A stretch of DNA of 64,000 nt from CAVUBL01 sp963837945 (lineage in GTDB: Bacteria > Acidobacteriota > Thermoanaerobaculia > Multivoradales > DATKCC01): the NCBI GenBank assembly GCA_963837945.1, contig CAWIQD010000006.1:248001-312000 (forward strand), in the 5' to 3' direction. Positions 25,588-36,400 of this stretch are shown piece after piece. The notes beneath the pieces were generated by a model. That model saw only the letters and a list, made by a program, of their open reading frames with translations, was not told where the DNA came from and searched no databases. Positions within the stretch are counted from its first letter, which is position 1, and the number at the start of each line of letters is the position of its first letter. A program made the translations under genes and the position numbers.

Positions 25588-28029
25588 ATGGCCACCTTCG
25601 AAGCTCCGGCCGAGGCCCGGGCCGCCGAGACGACCCCGAAGGCCCCCACGATCGCCAGGGTGGGCGTGCTCGGCGCCGGCGTCATGGGCGCCGGCATCGC
25701 CGCCCACGTGGCGAACGCCGGCGTGCCGGTCGTCCTGCTCGACATCGTGCCGCCGGCTGCCGGCGAGGGCGCGCAGGCGCGCTCCGTCCTCGCCCGCTCC
25801 GCCGTCGAGCGCCTGAAGACGGCCAAGCCCGCGCCGCTCATGGCCTCGCGCAACGCCCGGCTCATCACCCCGGGGAACCTCGAGGACGACCTCGAGCTCC
25901 TGGCGGATTGCGACTGGATCGTCGAGGCGGTCGTCGAGCGGCCGGACGTCAAGCAGGCGGTCTACCGCAAGGTGGACGCGGTCCGCAAGGCGGGCTCCAT
26001 CGTCTCCTCGAACACCTCGACCATCCCCCTCGCGAAGCTCACCGCCGGGCTGCCCGAGGGCTTCGCCCGCGACTTCCTGGTCACTCACTTCTTCAACCCG
26101 CCCCGCTACATGCGCCTCCTCGAGCTGGTGGCGGGCCCGGAGACGCGGCCCGAGGCGGTCGAGGCCGTCCGCGCCTTCGCCGACCGTCGGCTGGGCAAGA
26201 GCGTGGTCGACTGCAACGACACTCCCGGTTTCATCGCCAACCGGATCGGCACCCTGTGGATCGAGGCGGCGATGCTCGAGGCGATGGACCTGGGGCTCAC
26301 GGTCGAGGAGGCGGACGCCGTCGCCGGCAAACCCATGGGCTTCCCCAAGACCGGCGTCTTCGGCCTGATGGACCTGGTGGGGATCGACCTGGGCCCCCAC
26401 ATCGCCGCCTCGCTCCTCGCCACCCTGCCGGCGGACAACCTCTACCGGCAGATCCACCGCGACGTGCCGCTCCTCGAGCGGATGATCGCGACCGGCTACA
26501 CTGGCCGCAAGGGCAAGGGCGGCTTCTACCGCATCGACAGGTCGACCGGCGAGAAGGTCAAGCAGGCGATCGACCTCGCGACCGGCGAGTACCGGAGGGC
26601 GGTCACGCCGCGCCTCGCGAGCCTCGACGCCGCCAGGGCCGCCTCTTCCACCGGCAAGGCTGCGGGGCTCCGCGCCCTGGTCGAGCACCCGGACCAAGGG
26701 GGCCGCTACGCCTGGCGCATGCTGTCGACCACCCTCGCCTACGCCGCCTCGCTGGTGCCGGCGATCGCCGACTCCCCGGTGGCGGTCGACGAGGCGCTGC
26801 GCACCGGCTACGGCTGGAGCTACGGCCCGTTCGAGCTCCTCGACCGGCTCGGGCCCGCCTGGTTCGCCGAGCGGCTCGCCGCCGAGGGCCGGCCGGTGCC
26901 GGCGATCCTCCAGAGCCTTCTCGCCGCCGGCGGCGAGACGTTCTACCGGGTCGCGGCGGGCCGGCTCCAGTGCTTCGACCTCACCGGGGCTCCCGGCGGC
27001 GCCTACCACGACGTGGTCCGCCCGGAGGGAGTGCTCCTCCTCTCGGACGTCGAGCGCGCCTCGGAGCCGGTGGCCGAGAACGGCTCGGCGAGCCTCTGGG
27101 ACGTGGGCGACGGTGTGCTCTGCTTCGAGTTCCACACCAAGATGAATGCCCTCGACGAGGGGGTTCTCCGGATGATCGGCAAGGCCGTCGGGCTGATCGA
27201 CGGCACGCGCTTCAAGGCGCTCGTGATCCACAACGAGGCGGAGAACTTTTCGGTGGGTGCCAACGTCGGGATCGCCCTCTTCGCCGCCAACCTCGCCATG
27301 TGGCCGGCGATCGCCGAGAGCGTCGCCGCCGGCCAGCAGGCGTACAAGGCGCTCAAGTACGCGCCCTTCCCGGTGGTCGCCGCCCCGTCGGGCATGGCGC
27401 TCGGCGGCGGCTGCGAGATCCTCCTCCACGCGGACGCCGTCCAGGCCCACGCCGAGAGCTACATCGGCCTGGTGGAGGTGGGCGTGGGCGTCGTCCCCGG
27501 CTGGGGCGGGTGCAAGGAGATGACCGTGCGCTGGGCGACGAACCCGAAGCGCCCGGGCGGGCCCATGCCCGGGGTCGTCAAGGTGTTCGAGACGATCTCG
27601 ACCGCGACGGTCGCGACCTCGGCCGCCGAGGCCATGGAGCTCCTCTTCCTCCGGCCCACGGACGCCGTCACCATGAACCGGGACCGCCTGCTCGCCGACG
27701 CCAAGGCGAAGGCCCTCGAGCTCGTGGCGGCCGGCTACACGCCGCCCGCGCCGACCGCGGTCACCCTGCCCGGCCCGAGCGGCCGGGTGGCCCTCGAGAT
27801 GGCGGTCGACGGCTTCGTCGCCAACGGCAAGGCGACGGCCCACGACGCGGTGGTGGCGAAGCGCCTCGCCGTGGTCTTGACCGGCGGCGACACCGACCTG
27901 ACCGAGACCGTGACCGAGGACGACCTCTCCCGCCTCGAGCGCGAGGCGTTCCTCGACCTCATCCGGACGCCGGGCACGCTCGCCCGGATCGAGCACATGC
28001 TCGAGACCGGCAAGCCCCTCAGAAACTGA
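25588..28029 (+). CDS. fadN: 3-hydroxyacyl-CoA dehydrogenase / enoyl-CoA hydratase fusion (FadN-like)
   Basis: 813 residues. The NAD-binding HAD domain comes first (VGVLGAGVMGAGIAAHVANAG, residues about 24-44; catalytic His in VTHFFNPPRYM), followed by two HAD C-terminal domains. The enoyl-CoA hydratase/isomerase domain comes last (from about 505; NEAENFSVGANVGIALFA, PSGMALGGGCEILLHAD). This HAD-then-ECH order is that of FadN and the reverse of proteobacterial FadB. It catalyses the hydration and oxidation steps of beta-oxidation. Confidence 0.92.
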   Translation: MATFEAPAEARAAETTPKAPTIARVGVLGAGVMGAGIAAHVANAGVPVVLLDIVPPAAGEGAQARSVLARSAVERLKTAKPAPLMASRNARLITPGNLEDDLELLADCDWIVEAVVERPDVKQAVYRKVDAVRKAGSIVSSNTSTIPLAKLTAGLPEGFARDFLVTHFFNPPRYMRLLELVAGPETRPEAVEAVRAFADRRLGKSVVDCNDTPGFIANRIGTLWIEAAMLEAMDLGLTVEEADAVAGKPMGFPKTGVFGLMDLVGIDLGPHIAASLLATLPADNLYRQIHRDVPLLERMIATGYTGRKGKGGFYRIDRSTGEKVKQAIDLATGEYRRAVTPRLASLDAARAASSTGKAAGLRALVEHPDQGGRYAWRMLSTTLAYAASLVPAIADSPVAVDEALRTGYGWSYGPFELLDRLGPAWFAERLAAEGRPVPAILQSLLAAGGETFYRVAAGRLQCFDLTGAPGGAYHDVVRPEGVLLLSDVERASEPVAENGSASLWDVGDGVLCFEFHTKMNALDEGVLRMIGKAVGLIDGTRFKALVIHNEAENFSVGANVGIALFAANLAMWPAIAESVAAGQQAYKALKYAPFPVVAAPSGMALGGGCEILLHADAVQAHAESYIGLVEVGVGVVPGWGGCKEMTVRWATNPKRPGGPMPGVVKVFETISTATVATSAAEAMELLFLRPTDAVTMNRDRLLADAKAKALELVAAGYTPPAPTAVTLPGPSGRVALEMAVDGFVANGKATAHDAVVAKRLAVVLTGGDTDLTETVTEDDLSRLEREAFLDLIRTPGTLARIEHMLETGKPLRN

Positions 28030-28053
28030 CCCGCGCGAGCAACGGAGGACCTC

Positions 28054-29853
28054 ATGCGATACCAAGCGCCAACGCGCGACCTGCGCTTCGTCTACTACGA
28101 GCTGTTCGACGGCGCCTCCCTCGCCCGCCTCCCCGGCTACGAGGACGCCACGCCCGACCTGGTGACGGCGATCCTCGAGGAGATGGGGAAGATCGCCCAG
28201 GAGGTCCTCCAGCCCCTGAACGCTGCCGGCGACCAGGAGGGCTGCCGCTTCGAGGGCGGCGCGGTCCGCACCCCGGCGGGCTTCGCCGACGCCTACCGCC
28301 TGATCCGCGAGGGCGGCTGGACGGCGCTCTCCTGCCGGCCGGAGTACGGCGGTCAGGGGATGCCCGACACCGTGAGCATCATGGCGACCGAGCTGCTCTG
28401 CGCCTCGAACCTCTCGTTCGCCATGTACCTCGGCCTCACCAACGGCGCCTACACCGGCCTCGACCACCACGCCACCGACGAGCTCAAGAAGCGCTTCGTG
28501 CCGAAGCTGGTGGACGGCACCTGGGCCGGCACCATGTGCCTGACCGAGCCCCAGGCCGGCACCGACCTGGGGCTGGTGCGGACGAAGGCCGAGCCCATCG
28601 GGGACGGCGAGGGCGACGGCGGCTACCGGATCCGCGGCAGCAAGATCTTCGTCTCGGCCGGCGAGCACGACCTGACCGAGAACATCGTCCACCTGATCCT
28701 CGCCCGCCTGCCGGACGCGCCGGCGGGGATCAAGGGCATCAGCATGTTCGTGGTGCCCAAGCTCCGCGAGGAGGACGGCCGGCTGGTGCCCAACGGCGTC
28801 ACCTGCAGCGGCATCGAGCACAAGATGGGGATCAAGGGCTCGGCGACCTGCGCCATCGACTTCGACGACGCGGTGGGCTACCTGGTGGGCGAGCCCCACA
28901 AGGGGATGCGCGCCATGTTCACCCTGATGAACGCCGCCCGCCTCCACGTCGGCGTCCAGGGGCTGGCGCTCGCCGACGCCGCCTACCAGGGGGCCGTCCA
29001 GTTCGCCCGCGACCGGCTCCAGGGCCGCGCCCTGACCGGCGCCAAGTACCCGGAGCTCGAGGCGGACCCGATCCTGGTCCATCCGGACGTCCGCCGCATG
29101 CTGCTGTCGATCCGCGCCTTCACCGAGGCGGCCCGGGCGCTCACCGCCTGGGCGGCGATCGAGATCGACCACGCCGAAGCGAGCCCCGACCCGGAGCGGC
29201 GGACGGCGGCGGACGACCTGGCGTCGCTCTTGACCCCGGTCATCAAGGCTTTCCAGACCGACCTCGGCTTCGAGATGGTGAACCTCGCCCTCCAGGTCTG
29301 CGGCGGTTACGGCTACACGCGGGAGTACGGCATGGAGCAGCTCGTCCGCGACGCCCGGATCACGCAGATCTACGAGGGCACGAACGGCATCCAGGCCCTG
29401 GATCTCGTCGGACGGAAGCTCCCGGCCCACTTCGGCCGGTACCTGCGGCGCTTCTTCCACCCGGTGGCGGAGTTCCTCGAGGCCGAGGCGGGCGAGCCGG
29501 CGATGGCCGAGTACGTGGCCCCGGCGGCCAAGGCGTTCGAGCGCCTGCAGCGGGCCTCCGCCTGGCTCGCCCAGGAGGGGATGAAGAACCCGGATCAGGC
29601 GGGGGCGGCGGCCACGGACTACCTCCACCTCTTCGGCTACACCGCCTTCGCCTTCCTCTGGGCGCGGATGGCGAAGGTGGCCCTCGAGAAGCTGGCGGAG
29701 GGTGCCACCGGCGAGGAGGAGGCCTTCTACCGCCAGAAGCTCGCCACGGGCCGCTTCTACATGCAGCGCATCCTGCCCCGGTCGGGCGCCTGCTTCGCCA
29801 GCCTCATGGCCGGCAGCCGGGCGATCATGGAGGTCCCGGCGGAGGCGTTCTAG
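28054..29853 (+). CDS. fadE: acyl-CoA dehydrogenase, ~600-residue class
   Basis: 599 residues. First step of beta-oxidation, with FAD. Signatures are MCLTEPQAGTDLG (FAD-binding loop), MGIKGSATCAIDF, and QVCGGYGYTREYGMEQLVRD with RITQIYEGTNGIQALDL, which includes the catalytic Glu region. A C-terminal all-helical extension of about 130 residues is typical of the long class. It begins 24 bp after the HAD/ECH gene with a GGAGG site and ends the operon. Confidence 0.94.
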   Translation: MRYQAPTRDLRFVYYELFDGASLARLPGYEDATPDLVTAILEEMGKIAQEVLQPLNAAGDQEGCRFEGGAVRTPAGFADAYRLIREGGWTALSCRPEYGGQGMPDTVSIMATELLCASNLSFAMYLGLTNGAYTGLDHHATDELKKRFVPKLVDGTWAGTMCLTEPQAGTDLGLVRTKAEPIGDGEGDGGYRIRGSKIFVSAGEHDLTENIVHLILARLPDAPAGIKGISMFVVPKLREEDGRLVPNGVTCSGIEHKMGIKGSATCAIDFDDAVGYLVGEPHKGMRAMFTLMNAARLHVGVQGLALADAAYQGAVQFARDRLQGRALTGAKYPELEADPILVHPDVRRMLLSIRAFTEAARALTAWAAIEIDHAEASPDPERRTAADDLASLLTPVIKAFQTDLGFEMVNLALQVCGGYGYTREYGMEQLVRDARITQIYEGTNGIQALDLVGRKLPAHFGRYLRRFFHPVAEFLEAEAGEPAMAEYVAPAAKAFERLQRASAWLAQEGMKNPDQAGAAATDYLHLFGYTAFAFLWARMAKVALEKLAEGATGEEEAFYRQKLATGRFYMQRILPRSGACFASLMAGSRAIMEVPAEAF

Positions 29854-30014
29854 CCGCGCGCGGAGTCGTCCGCCACTCCTGGGGCGACGGAGGCCGAGCG
29901 AGGTTCAGGACCGCTGAGCGCGGACCTCAAGGACGGGCGGCACCTCGCCACCGGTGCTCGATTCGTATACTGCGTCCCGCCCACTCGACGAACGTCCGGG
30001 CCGGAGACCACGAG

Positions 30015-32315
30015 TTGCCAGCGCATCGCCGACAACCCCGAGCCCTGCGCCTCGGCGCGGTCGCGATCGTCTTTCTCCTCTGCCCCCGCTCCATCCTCCT
30101 GGCCCAGGCCACGGCATCCGCCGCCGGTCCCCCGCTGGTCCTCGCGCGGGCCTCTGGCACGATTCGGGTCGACGGCAGGCTCGACGATCCGGCGTGGAGC
30201 GACGCCACCAGGATCGCCACCTTCTACGAGGTGAGCCCGGGCGACAACGTCGATCCGCCGGTCGAGACCACCGCCTGGATCGCCTACGACCACGACTTCC
30301 TCTACGTCGCGTTCCGGTGCGACGACCCCCGTCCCGCGGCGATCCGCGCCCCGTTCACCGAGCGCGACGGCGTCTCGAGCGACCAGGACTATGTCGGCGT
30401 CCTGCTCGACACCCGAGATACCCACATCACGGCGCAGGAGCTCTTCGTCAACGCCCGGGGGATCGAGAGCGACGGGACGAGAAACGACGCCGCGAGCAGC
30501 GACCACGGAGGGGGCGGCTCGGGGCGCGAGGACTTTTCCCCCGACTTCTTCTGGGACGCGGCCGCCCGCGTCGCCGGCCGCGGCTGGAGCGCGGAGCTTC
30601 GCGTCCCCATGTCGTCGCTGCGCTACGCCCGGACGAGCCCTCAGACCTGGGGCCTCATCCTGATGCGCAACTACCCGCGCGACAACCGGTACCAGATCAT
30701 GAGCGTCCCCGTGCCCCGGGGCTCGACCTGCCTCGTGTGCCGCGAGACCGAGCTCACCGAGATCCGCGGCCTGCCGGCCGGCGCTCACTGGGTGATGGCG
30801 CCGTACGCGACCGGCCGGCGGACGAGTCACGCGCGCGAGGAGCCCGGGACCCCCTTCGTCGACGAGCCGGTGGCCTTCGAAGGCGGCCTCGACGCCAAGC
30901 TCACGCCCGATGCGGGCACCGCGGTCGACGTGACGGTGAACCCGGACTTCTCGCAGGTCGAATCGGACGTGGCCCAGGTCTCCGAAAACCAGCGCTTCGC
31001 CCTCTTCTTCCCCGAGAAGCGCCCGTTCTTCCTGGAGGGTGTGGAGCTCCTCCAGACCCCGATCCAGGCCGTCTACACCCGCACCATCACCTCGCCGCGC
31101 TGGGGAACCAGGGTCACGGGGAGCCAGGACGGCACCGCCTACACCTTGCTTCTGACCCAGGACCGCGGCGGCGGCAGCGTCGTCCTGCCCGGACCCCAGT
31201 CCTCCGAGCTCCTGCTCCAGACGTCGGGCTCGACGGTCTCGATCGCCCGGGTGCGCCGCGGCTTCGGCCGCTCCTACCTCGGCTTTCTCTTGACCGATCG
31301 TGAGAACGAGGGCACCGGCTACAACCGCGTCTTCGGTCCCGACTTCCAGTGGAACCCGAACGATCGTCACCAGCTCACCGGCCAGTACCTGTTCGGCATG
31401 ACCCGCACGCCCGACCGCCCCGAGGTGACCCCGGAGTGGGACGGGCGGACGCTCTTTGCGGGAGCCCTGTCGCTCGAGTGGAAGTACAGCACCAGCACCT
31501 GGAACACGCGCACGATCTATGACGACGTCGGCCAGGACTTCCGGGCCGAGGACGGCTTCGTGCCGCAGGTCGGCTACCGCCAGATCCACCAGTGGGTGGC
31601 GCACGACACGTATCCGAACGGCGTCTTCACCAAGGTCGAGCCCTATCTCAACCTGCAACAGAGCTGGCTGCGGTCCGGAGGCGTGCTGACCGGCCGCTGG
31701 GCGGCGGGGACCAACTTCGAGGCGCGCTACGTCCTGCACGGAGACATGGCCTACGTCCACTGGGTCGAGCTCGTGGGAACGCGCCTCTTCCGCTTCGACA
31801 ACGGCAACTTCACCTTCCGCTTCGCGCCGGGGACCCACCTGACGGAGCTCAGCCTCGAGGGCGACCTCGGGCAGCAGGTGGACTTCGAGAACGTCCGGCT
31901 GGGAAACGGGGGCAGGCTCGAGTCGAGCGCGACGCTGCGCCCCGTCGACCGCCTGACCTTCCTCTTCGACGGCGAGCGCGACTGGCTGGACGTCACCGGC
32001 GAAAGCGGCCGGCGAGGCCGCCTCTACACCGCCACCGTCTCCCGCTTGAAGACCCTCGTGAGCTTCACCTCGAAGTCCTACGTTCGCCTCATCGTCCAGT
32101 GGGTGGACACGGTGCGCGATCCCTCCCTCTACACCCATCCGGTCGAGCGGCGAACGGCCGAGCTCCAGGGGTCGCTCCTCCTCAGCTATCGGCTCAACTG
32201 GCAGAGCGTCCTCTTCGTCGGGTACGGCGACGAACGCCCCTATCTCCCGGGACTGGGCGTCCAGCCCTCCACCCGCGATCTCTTCCTCAAGCTCTCCTAC
32301 GCCTTCCAGCGCTGA
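30015..32315 (+). CDS. CBM9-like / DUF5916 outer-membrane barrel protein
   Basis: 766 residues. The start is a TTG with GGAG eight bases upstream, which puts a signal peptide (LGAVAIVFLLCPRSILLAQA) at the N-terminus; no ATG fits. The first domain is a CBM9/DOMON-type beta sandwich (GTIRVDGRLDDPAWSDA, WIAYDHDFLYVAFRCDD). The remainder is DUF5916, with the typical NPDFSQVESDVAQVSENQRF and FFPEKRPFFLEG, then alternating beta strands ending in an aromatic-rich C-terminus (KLSYAFQR), as in outer-membrane barrels. The substrate is unknown. It follows the fad operon after 160 bp and is probably a separate unit. Confidence 0.85.
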   Translation: MPAHRRQPRALRLGAVAIVFLLCPRSILLAQATASAAGPPLVLARASGTIRVDGRLDDPAWSDATRIATFYEVSPGDNVDPPVETTAWIAYDHDFLYVAFRCDDPRPAAIRAPFTERDGVSSDQDYVGVLLDTRDTHITAQELFVNARGIESDGTRNDAASSDHGGGGSGREDFSPDFFWDAAARVAGRGWSAELRVPMSSLRYARTSPQTWGLILMRNYPRDNRYQIMSVPVPRGSTCLVCRETELTEIRGLPAGAHWVMAPYATGRRTSHAREEPGTPFVDEPVAFEGGLDAKLTPDAGTAVDVTVNPDFSQVESDVAQVSENQRFALFFPEKRPFFLEGVELLQTPIQAVYTRTITSPRWGTRVTGSQDGTAYTLLLTQDRGGGSVVLPGPQSSELLLQTSGSTVSIARVRRGFGRSYLGFLLTDRENEGTGYNRVFGPDFQWNPNDRHQLTGQYLFGMTRTPDRPEVTPEWDGRTLFAGALSLEWKYSTSTWNTRTIYDDVGQDFRAEDGFVPQVGYRQIHQWVAHDTYPNGVFTKVEPYLNLQQSWLRSGGVLTGRWAAGTNFEARYVLHGDMAYVHWVELVGTRLFRFDNGNFTFRFAPGTHLTELSLEGDLGQQVDFENVRLGNGGRLESSATLRPVDRLTFLFDGERDWLDVTGESGRRGRLYTATVSRLKTLVSFTSKSYVRLIVQWVDTVRDPSLYTHPVERRTAELQGSLLLSYRLNWQSVLFVGYGDERPYLPGLGVQPSTRDLFLKLSYAFQR

Positions 32316-32520
32316 CGTCCTGACGCCCGTAGAGACATCCTCGAGGATATGGTTGCCCATATGAAGACCCGGAGGGGTCAGCCCATGGCGCGTCTCGTGC
32401 CGCCGGCGGCCGCCGAGCCGTTGCTCCTCCTCGACGTAGGCCCCGCTACGCCTGCGTCGGAGCGCCTGGCCAGCGACGAGAAATCCTCGCCAGACACCCT
32501 GTCACTTGACGGTTGACGGG
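32316..32520. other. intergenic stretch between convergent genes
   Basis: 205 bp. No gene seen. It contains a CCTCGAGG palindrome near 32340 and, at about 32485-32508, a GCCAGACACCCTGTCACTT motif. The motif resembles the dispersed GGTGCCAGTCACTTTGC element found at 33373 and elsewhere in the window. Confidence 0.4.
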
Positions 32521-33345
32521 TTACTCGGCGGTGACGGGCTGGGTCTGGGCGAGGTCGAGGAACGAGCCGAGCACGGCGTCGACCGCTTCGGGCTCCTCGA
32601 TCGTCGAGAGGTGGCCGGCGTGGGGGATGACCTCGAGGCGGGCGCCGGGGATGGCCGCGGCGAGGCGCCGGGCCTCGGCCGGCGGCTTGGCCCGGTCCCG
32701 CTCCCCGACCACGACCAGCGTGGGCACCGCGATCCGGGCGGCCTCGGCCCGGAGGTCGCCGCGGGAGAAGATCGCGCGCCCGAAGCGGACGACGGCGGCC
32801 GGGTCGTTGGCCATGATCCGCGCCCTCCACAGCTCCCGCTCCTCCCGGCGCCGGGCGTCGCGGAGGAACCGGGGGCCGAAGAGCGCCCTCATCGTCTCGC
32901 CCATCAGCGGTGGGAAGCCGATCCAGGGGATCGCGGCCAGCATCAGCGAGTACTTCACCCGGTTGCGCCACGGCTCCGCCTCGGCCGAGGTGTCCATGAG
33001 CACCAGGGAGCGGAGCAGCTCCGGCCGGCGGATGCCGAGCCGCACGCCCACGAAGCCGCCGCTCGAAAGGCCCACCCAGTGGACGGGCCCGTCGCAGGTG
33101 GCCGCGAGGAAGGCGACGGCGTCGGCGTAGATCTCCTCCATCCCGTACGCCCCGGCGACCCGCTCGCTCGCCCCGTGGTCGCGGTGGTCGTAGGCCAGCA
33201 CCCGGTAGCGCCCCTCGAGCGCCGCGACCTGGCTCTCGAAGTGCCGGTGGTCCACCAGGTAGCTGTGGGAGAAGACCACGGTCTCCGCCCCTGAGCCCCG
33301 CTCGACGAAGCTCAGGCGCACCCCGTTGGCAGTGATCTCGGGCAT
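32521..33345 (-). CDS. alpha/beta-fold hydrolase
   Basis: 274 residues from the ATG at 33345, which is preferred because the fold begins there (MPEITANGVRLSFVERGSG). The nucleophile elbow is GLSSGG. The acid and His are expected in PTLVVVGERDRAKP and IPHAGHLSTIEEP. DHRDHGAS is typical of the haloperoxidase/esterase-like branch. No signal peptide. The substrate cannot be inferred. A longer in-frame start at 33402 exists but would run through a dispersed repeat. Confidence 0.88.
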   Translation of the reverse strand: MPEITANGVRLSFVERGSGAETVVFSHSYLVDHRHFESQVAALEGRYRVLAYDHRDHGASERVAGAYGMEEIYADAVAFLAATCDGPVHWVGLSSGGFVGVRLGIRRPELLRSLVLMDTSAEAEPWRNRVKYSLMLAAIPWIGFPPLMGETMRALFGPRFLRDARRREERELWRARIMANDPAAVVRFGRAIFSRGDLRAEAARIAVPTLVVVGERDRAKPPAEARRLAAAIPGARLEVIPHAGHLSTIEEPEAVDAVLGSFLDLAQTQPVTAE

Positions 33346-33372
33346 GGGCACAGGGTCTGACAGACCCGACGA

Positions 33373-33389
33373 GGTGCCAGTCACTTTGC
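33373..33389. repeat. dispersed 17-bp motif, GGTGCCAGTCACTTTGC
   Basis: One copy of a short motif that recurs in the window: a variant at 19310-19326 beside the kup remnant, and three copies inside a gene at 57309-57379. Here it lies between the hydrolase and a large BNR protein, just upstream of the hydrolase start. Confidence 0.5.
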
Positions 33390-33447
33390 AGCCCCACCGC
33401 ACCGGTCTTCGGCACCTTCGGGAGGAGCCGGTGCGCGCCGGCTCGGC

Positions 33448-36400
33448 TCAGGGCATCGTGCCGAGCGGCTCCTCCCCCGCCGCCTGGAGCTTGGCATCGA
33501 GGGCGGCGAGCTCGTGGGCCTGCACGCTCTTCCACGCGGCCTCGAGATTGTCCACCAGCCCGGAGAGCTTGGCGTCGCCGGCCCGGGCGTCCTGGCTCGG
33601 GGGGGCGTCGGCGCCGTCGACGGCGCCCTGGAGCTCGCCGAGGGCACCGGAGAGGTAGCGGGTCGACTCGACGGACTTGGGCGGAAACCACCAGGAGTTG
33701 GCGGGGTTGGCCGAGACCTCGTTGCCGGCGAGGGCGGCGAGCTTGGCCAAGAGGGCGTCCATGGCCGCCTGGATCTCGGGGCTCTCGCCGGCGCGGCGGG
33801 CGGAGGCGGCCTTGGTGAGCTTCTCGACCTCGCTCCCGAGCGTCGCGATCCGGGCGCGGAGGGCCTCGACCTTGCGGGCCAGCTCGAACTCCGCCTGGTA
33901 GCCGCTCGGCTCCATCTTCACCCGCGGGTCCGGCGCCACCGTCACCGGCTGCTCGAGGCGCCGACCGTCGACGGTGAGGACGGCGCGGTAGGTGCCCGGC
34001 GGCGCCCAGACGCCGCCCCCGCCGAACGGTCCGCCGCCTCTGCCCTCTCCCAGCGCCTCGGGCTGGGCGTAATGGAGCGGCCAGACGAAGCGGTGCATCC
34101 CGGGCTCGGCGGAGAGGGCCGCGGGCGGCCGGAACCACTCGGCCGAGGTGCGGAGCTTCGCCGGGTCCATGGGCGCCGGCGCCTTGGCGCTGGTGTAGGT
34201 CTCCACCGTCTTGCCCTGGGCGTCCACGATCTCCAGGGTCACCGGCGCCGACGGCGCCTCGGCCAGCCAGTAGTCGAGGATCGCCCCGGAGGGCGGGTTC
34301 TCGGCGAGCGGCTCGTCCTTGGGCTTGGGCGTACCGGTGAAGCCCGCCGGGCGCAGGCGCACGGCCTCGGCCGGCTTGAAGAGCCAGGCCGCCGCGCCGG
34401 CAGGGATCGCGTCGATCTGGCGCAGAGGCGCGACGTCGTCCAGGATCCAGAAGGCCCGGCCGTGGGTCGCGATCACCACGTCGTCGCCGTGGACGTCGAT
34501 GTCGCGGATCGAGGTGACCGGCAGGTCGAGCTGGAGCGAGCGCCAGTGGTCGCCGTCGTCGAACGAGACGTAGACCCCCCGCTCGGTGCCGGCGTAGAGG
34601 AGGCCCTTCCTCTCCGGGTCCTCGCGGACCACGTTGACGAAGCTCCCGTCCAGGATACCGGTGGCGGCGAGCTGCCAGTGGGCGCCGCCGTCGTGGGTGC
34701 GGTAGACATAGGGCCGGGTGTCCTCCAGGCGGTGGCGGTCGACGGCGGCGTAGGCGGTCTCGGGGTCGAAGTGCGAGGTCTCGAGGATGCCGATCTTGGA
34801 CCAGGCCGTGAGCCCCGCGGGCGTCACGTCGGTCCAGTGCTCGCCCTCGTCCTTCGTCCGCCAGACGAGCCCGTCGTCGGTCCCGACCCAGAGGTCGTGG
34901 TCGGCGGTCCGCGACGGGGCGAGCGCGTAGACCACCCCCATCCGCGGCCCGGAGTGGGTGGTGTTGGCGGCGGTCACCGGGTCGAGGTTGGGCGGCGCGC
35001 CCGGGTCCTCGCGCGTGAGATCCGGGCTGATCGGCCGCCAGTGCTCGCCGCCGTCCTCGGTCCGGAAGACCCGCTGGTTGGCGTAGTAGAGGACGTGCGG
35101 GTCGCGGTGGGAGAAGGTGAGCGGCAGGGTCCAGGTGCGGCGGTAGAGGTCCGGGTAGGGGAGCGTCGGCGGCACCGAGCGCGTCTGCCAGGTGCGGAGG
35201 TCGAGGCGCTCGACCCGGCCGCCGTAGATCACCTTCGGGTCCTTGGGGTCGGGGGCGATGTTGTCGGCCTCGCCGCCGGCGGTGATCTCGTGGAACTGGG
35301 CCATGTCGATGCCGTCGTAGAAGCTCGTGCGGCTGGGCAGAGCCGCCGCCCCCGAGTCCTGCTCGGCGCCGTAGACCCAGTAGGGGAACTGGTCGTCGGT
35401 GGTCACGTGGTAGAACTGCCCCGTCGGCTGGTTGTACCAGGAGCTCCAGGTCGCCCCGCCGTCCACCGACACGACGGCGCCCTGGTCGACCCCCAGCATG
35501 CGGTGCTCCGGATGGTCGGGGTCGATCCAGAGCCGGTGGTAGTCGTCGCCCCCCGGCGCCCCCTTGACCGGCGTGAAGGTCTGGCCACCGTCCTCCGAGC
35601 GGTAGAGGTTGGTGTTGCAGGCGTAGACGACGTCGGGGTTGCGCGGGTCGACGGTGACCGAGCCGAAGTACCAGCCGCGCTGCCAGATCCGGTCGTCGTC
35701 GCTCGTCCGCCGCCAGTGGGCGCCGCCGTCGTCCGAGCGGTAGAGGCCGCCCGCGGGGGCGTCGACGACGGCGTAGACCCGCCGCGGGTCGGAGGGTGCC
35801 ACGGCGACGCCGATCCGCCCCGGATCCTCGGGGAAGCCGTCGCCCTGGATCTCGCTCCAGGTGGCGCCGCCGTCGGTCGACTTGTAGAGGCCGCTCCCCG
35901 GGCCGCTCGACGGCGGGTAGACGCTCCACGGGGTGCGCCGGGTCTGCCAGAGGGCGGCGTAGATCACCTCCGGGTCGCCGGGCTCGAAGGCGAGGTCGAT
36001 GGCGCCGGTGTCGGGGCCCTTGCCCAGCACCTTCTCCCAGTGGGCGCCGCCGTCGCGGGAGCGGTAGACGCCGCGCTCCTCGTTCGGCCCGTAGGGGTGG
36101 CCGAGGGCCGCCACGTAGACCAGGTCCGGGTCGGCCGGGTGGACCAGGATGCGCCCGATCTGCTGGCTGTCCTCGAGCCCCACGTGGTGCCAGGTGGCGC
36201 CGCCGTCGGTCGACTTGTAGACCCCGTCGCCCTGGGCGATGTCCGAGCGCATGTCCGCCTCGCCGGTGCCCACGTAGAGCACCCGCGGGTCGGACGGCGC
36301 CACGGCCAGGGCGCCGATCGAGCCGATGGGCACGTCGTCGAAGATCGGCTGCCAGGTGCGCCCGGTGTCGTGGCTCTCCCAGACCCCGCCGTCGACGCTC

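Noticed and set aside
25519..29628. Very long open frame antisense to the fad genes (about 1369 codons), and many similar ones elsewhere
   Set aside because: High third-position GC removes stops from antisense frames. The products are Arg/Gly/Asp-rich low-complexity sequence with no domain, while the opposite strand encodes clear enzymes.
29966..29971. TATACT as a promoter -10 for the DUF5916 gene
   Set aside because: No recognisable -35 at the right distance; left out of the feature list.
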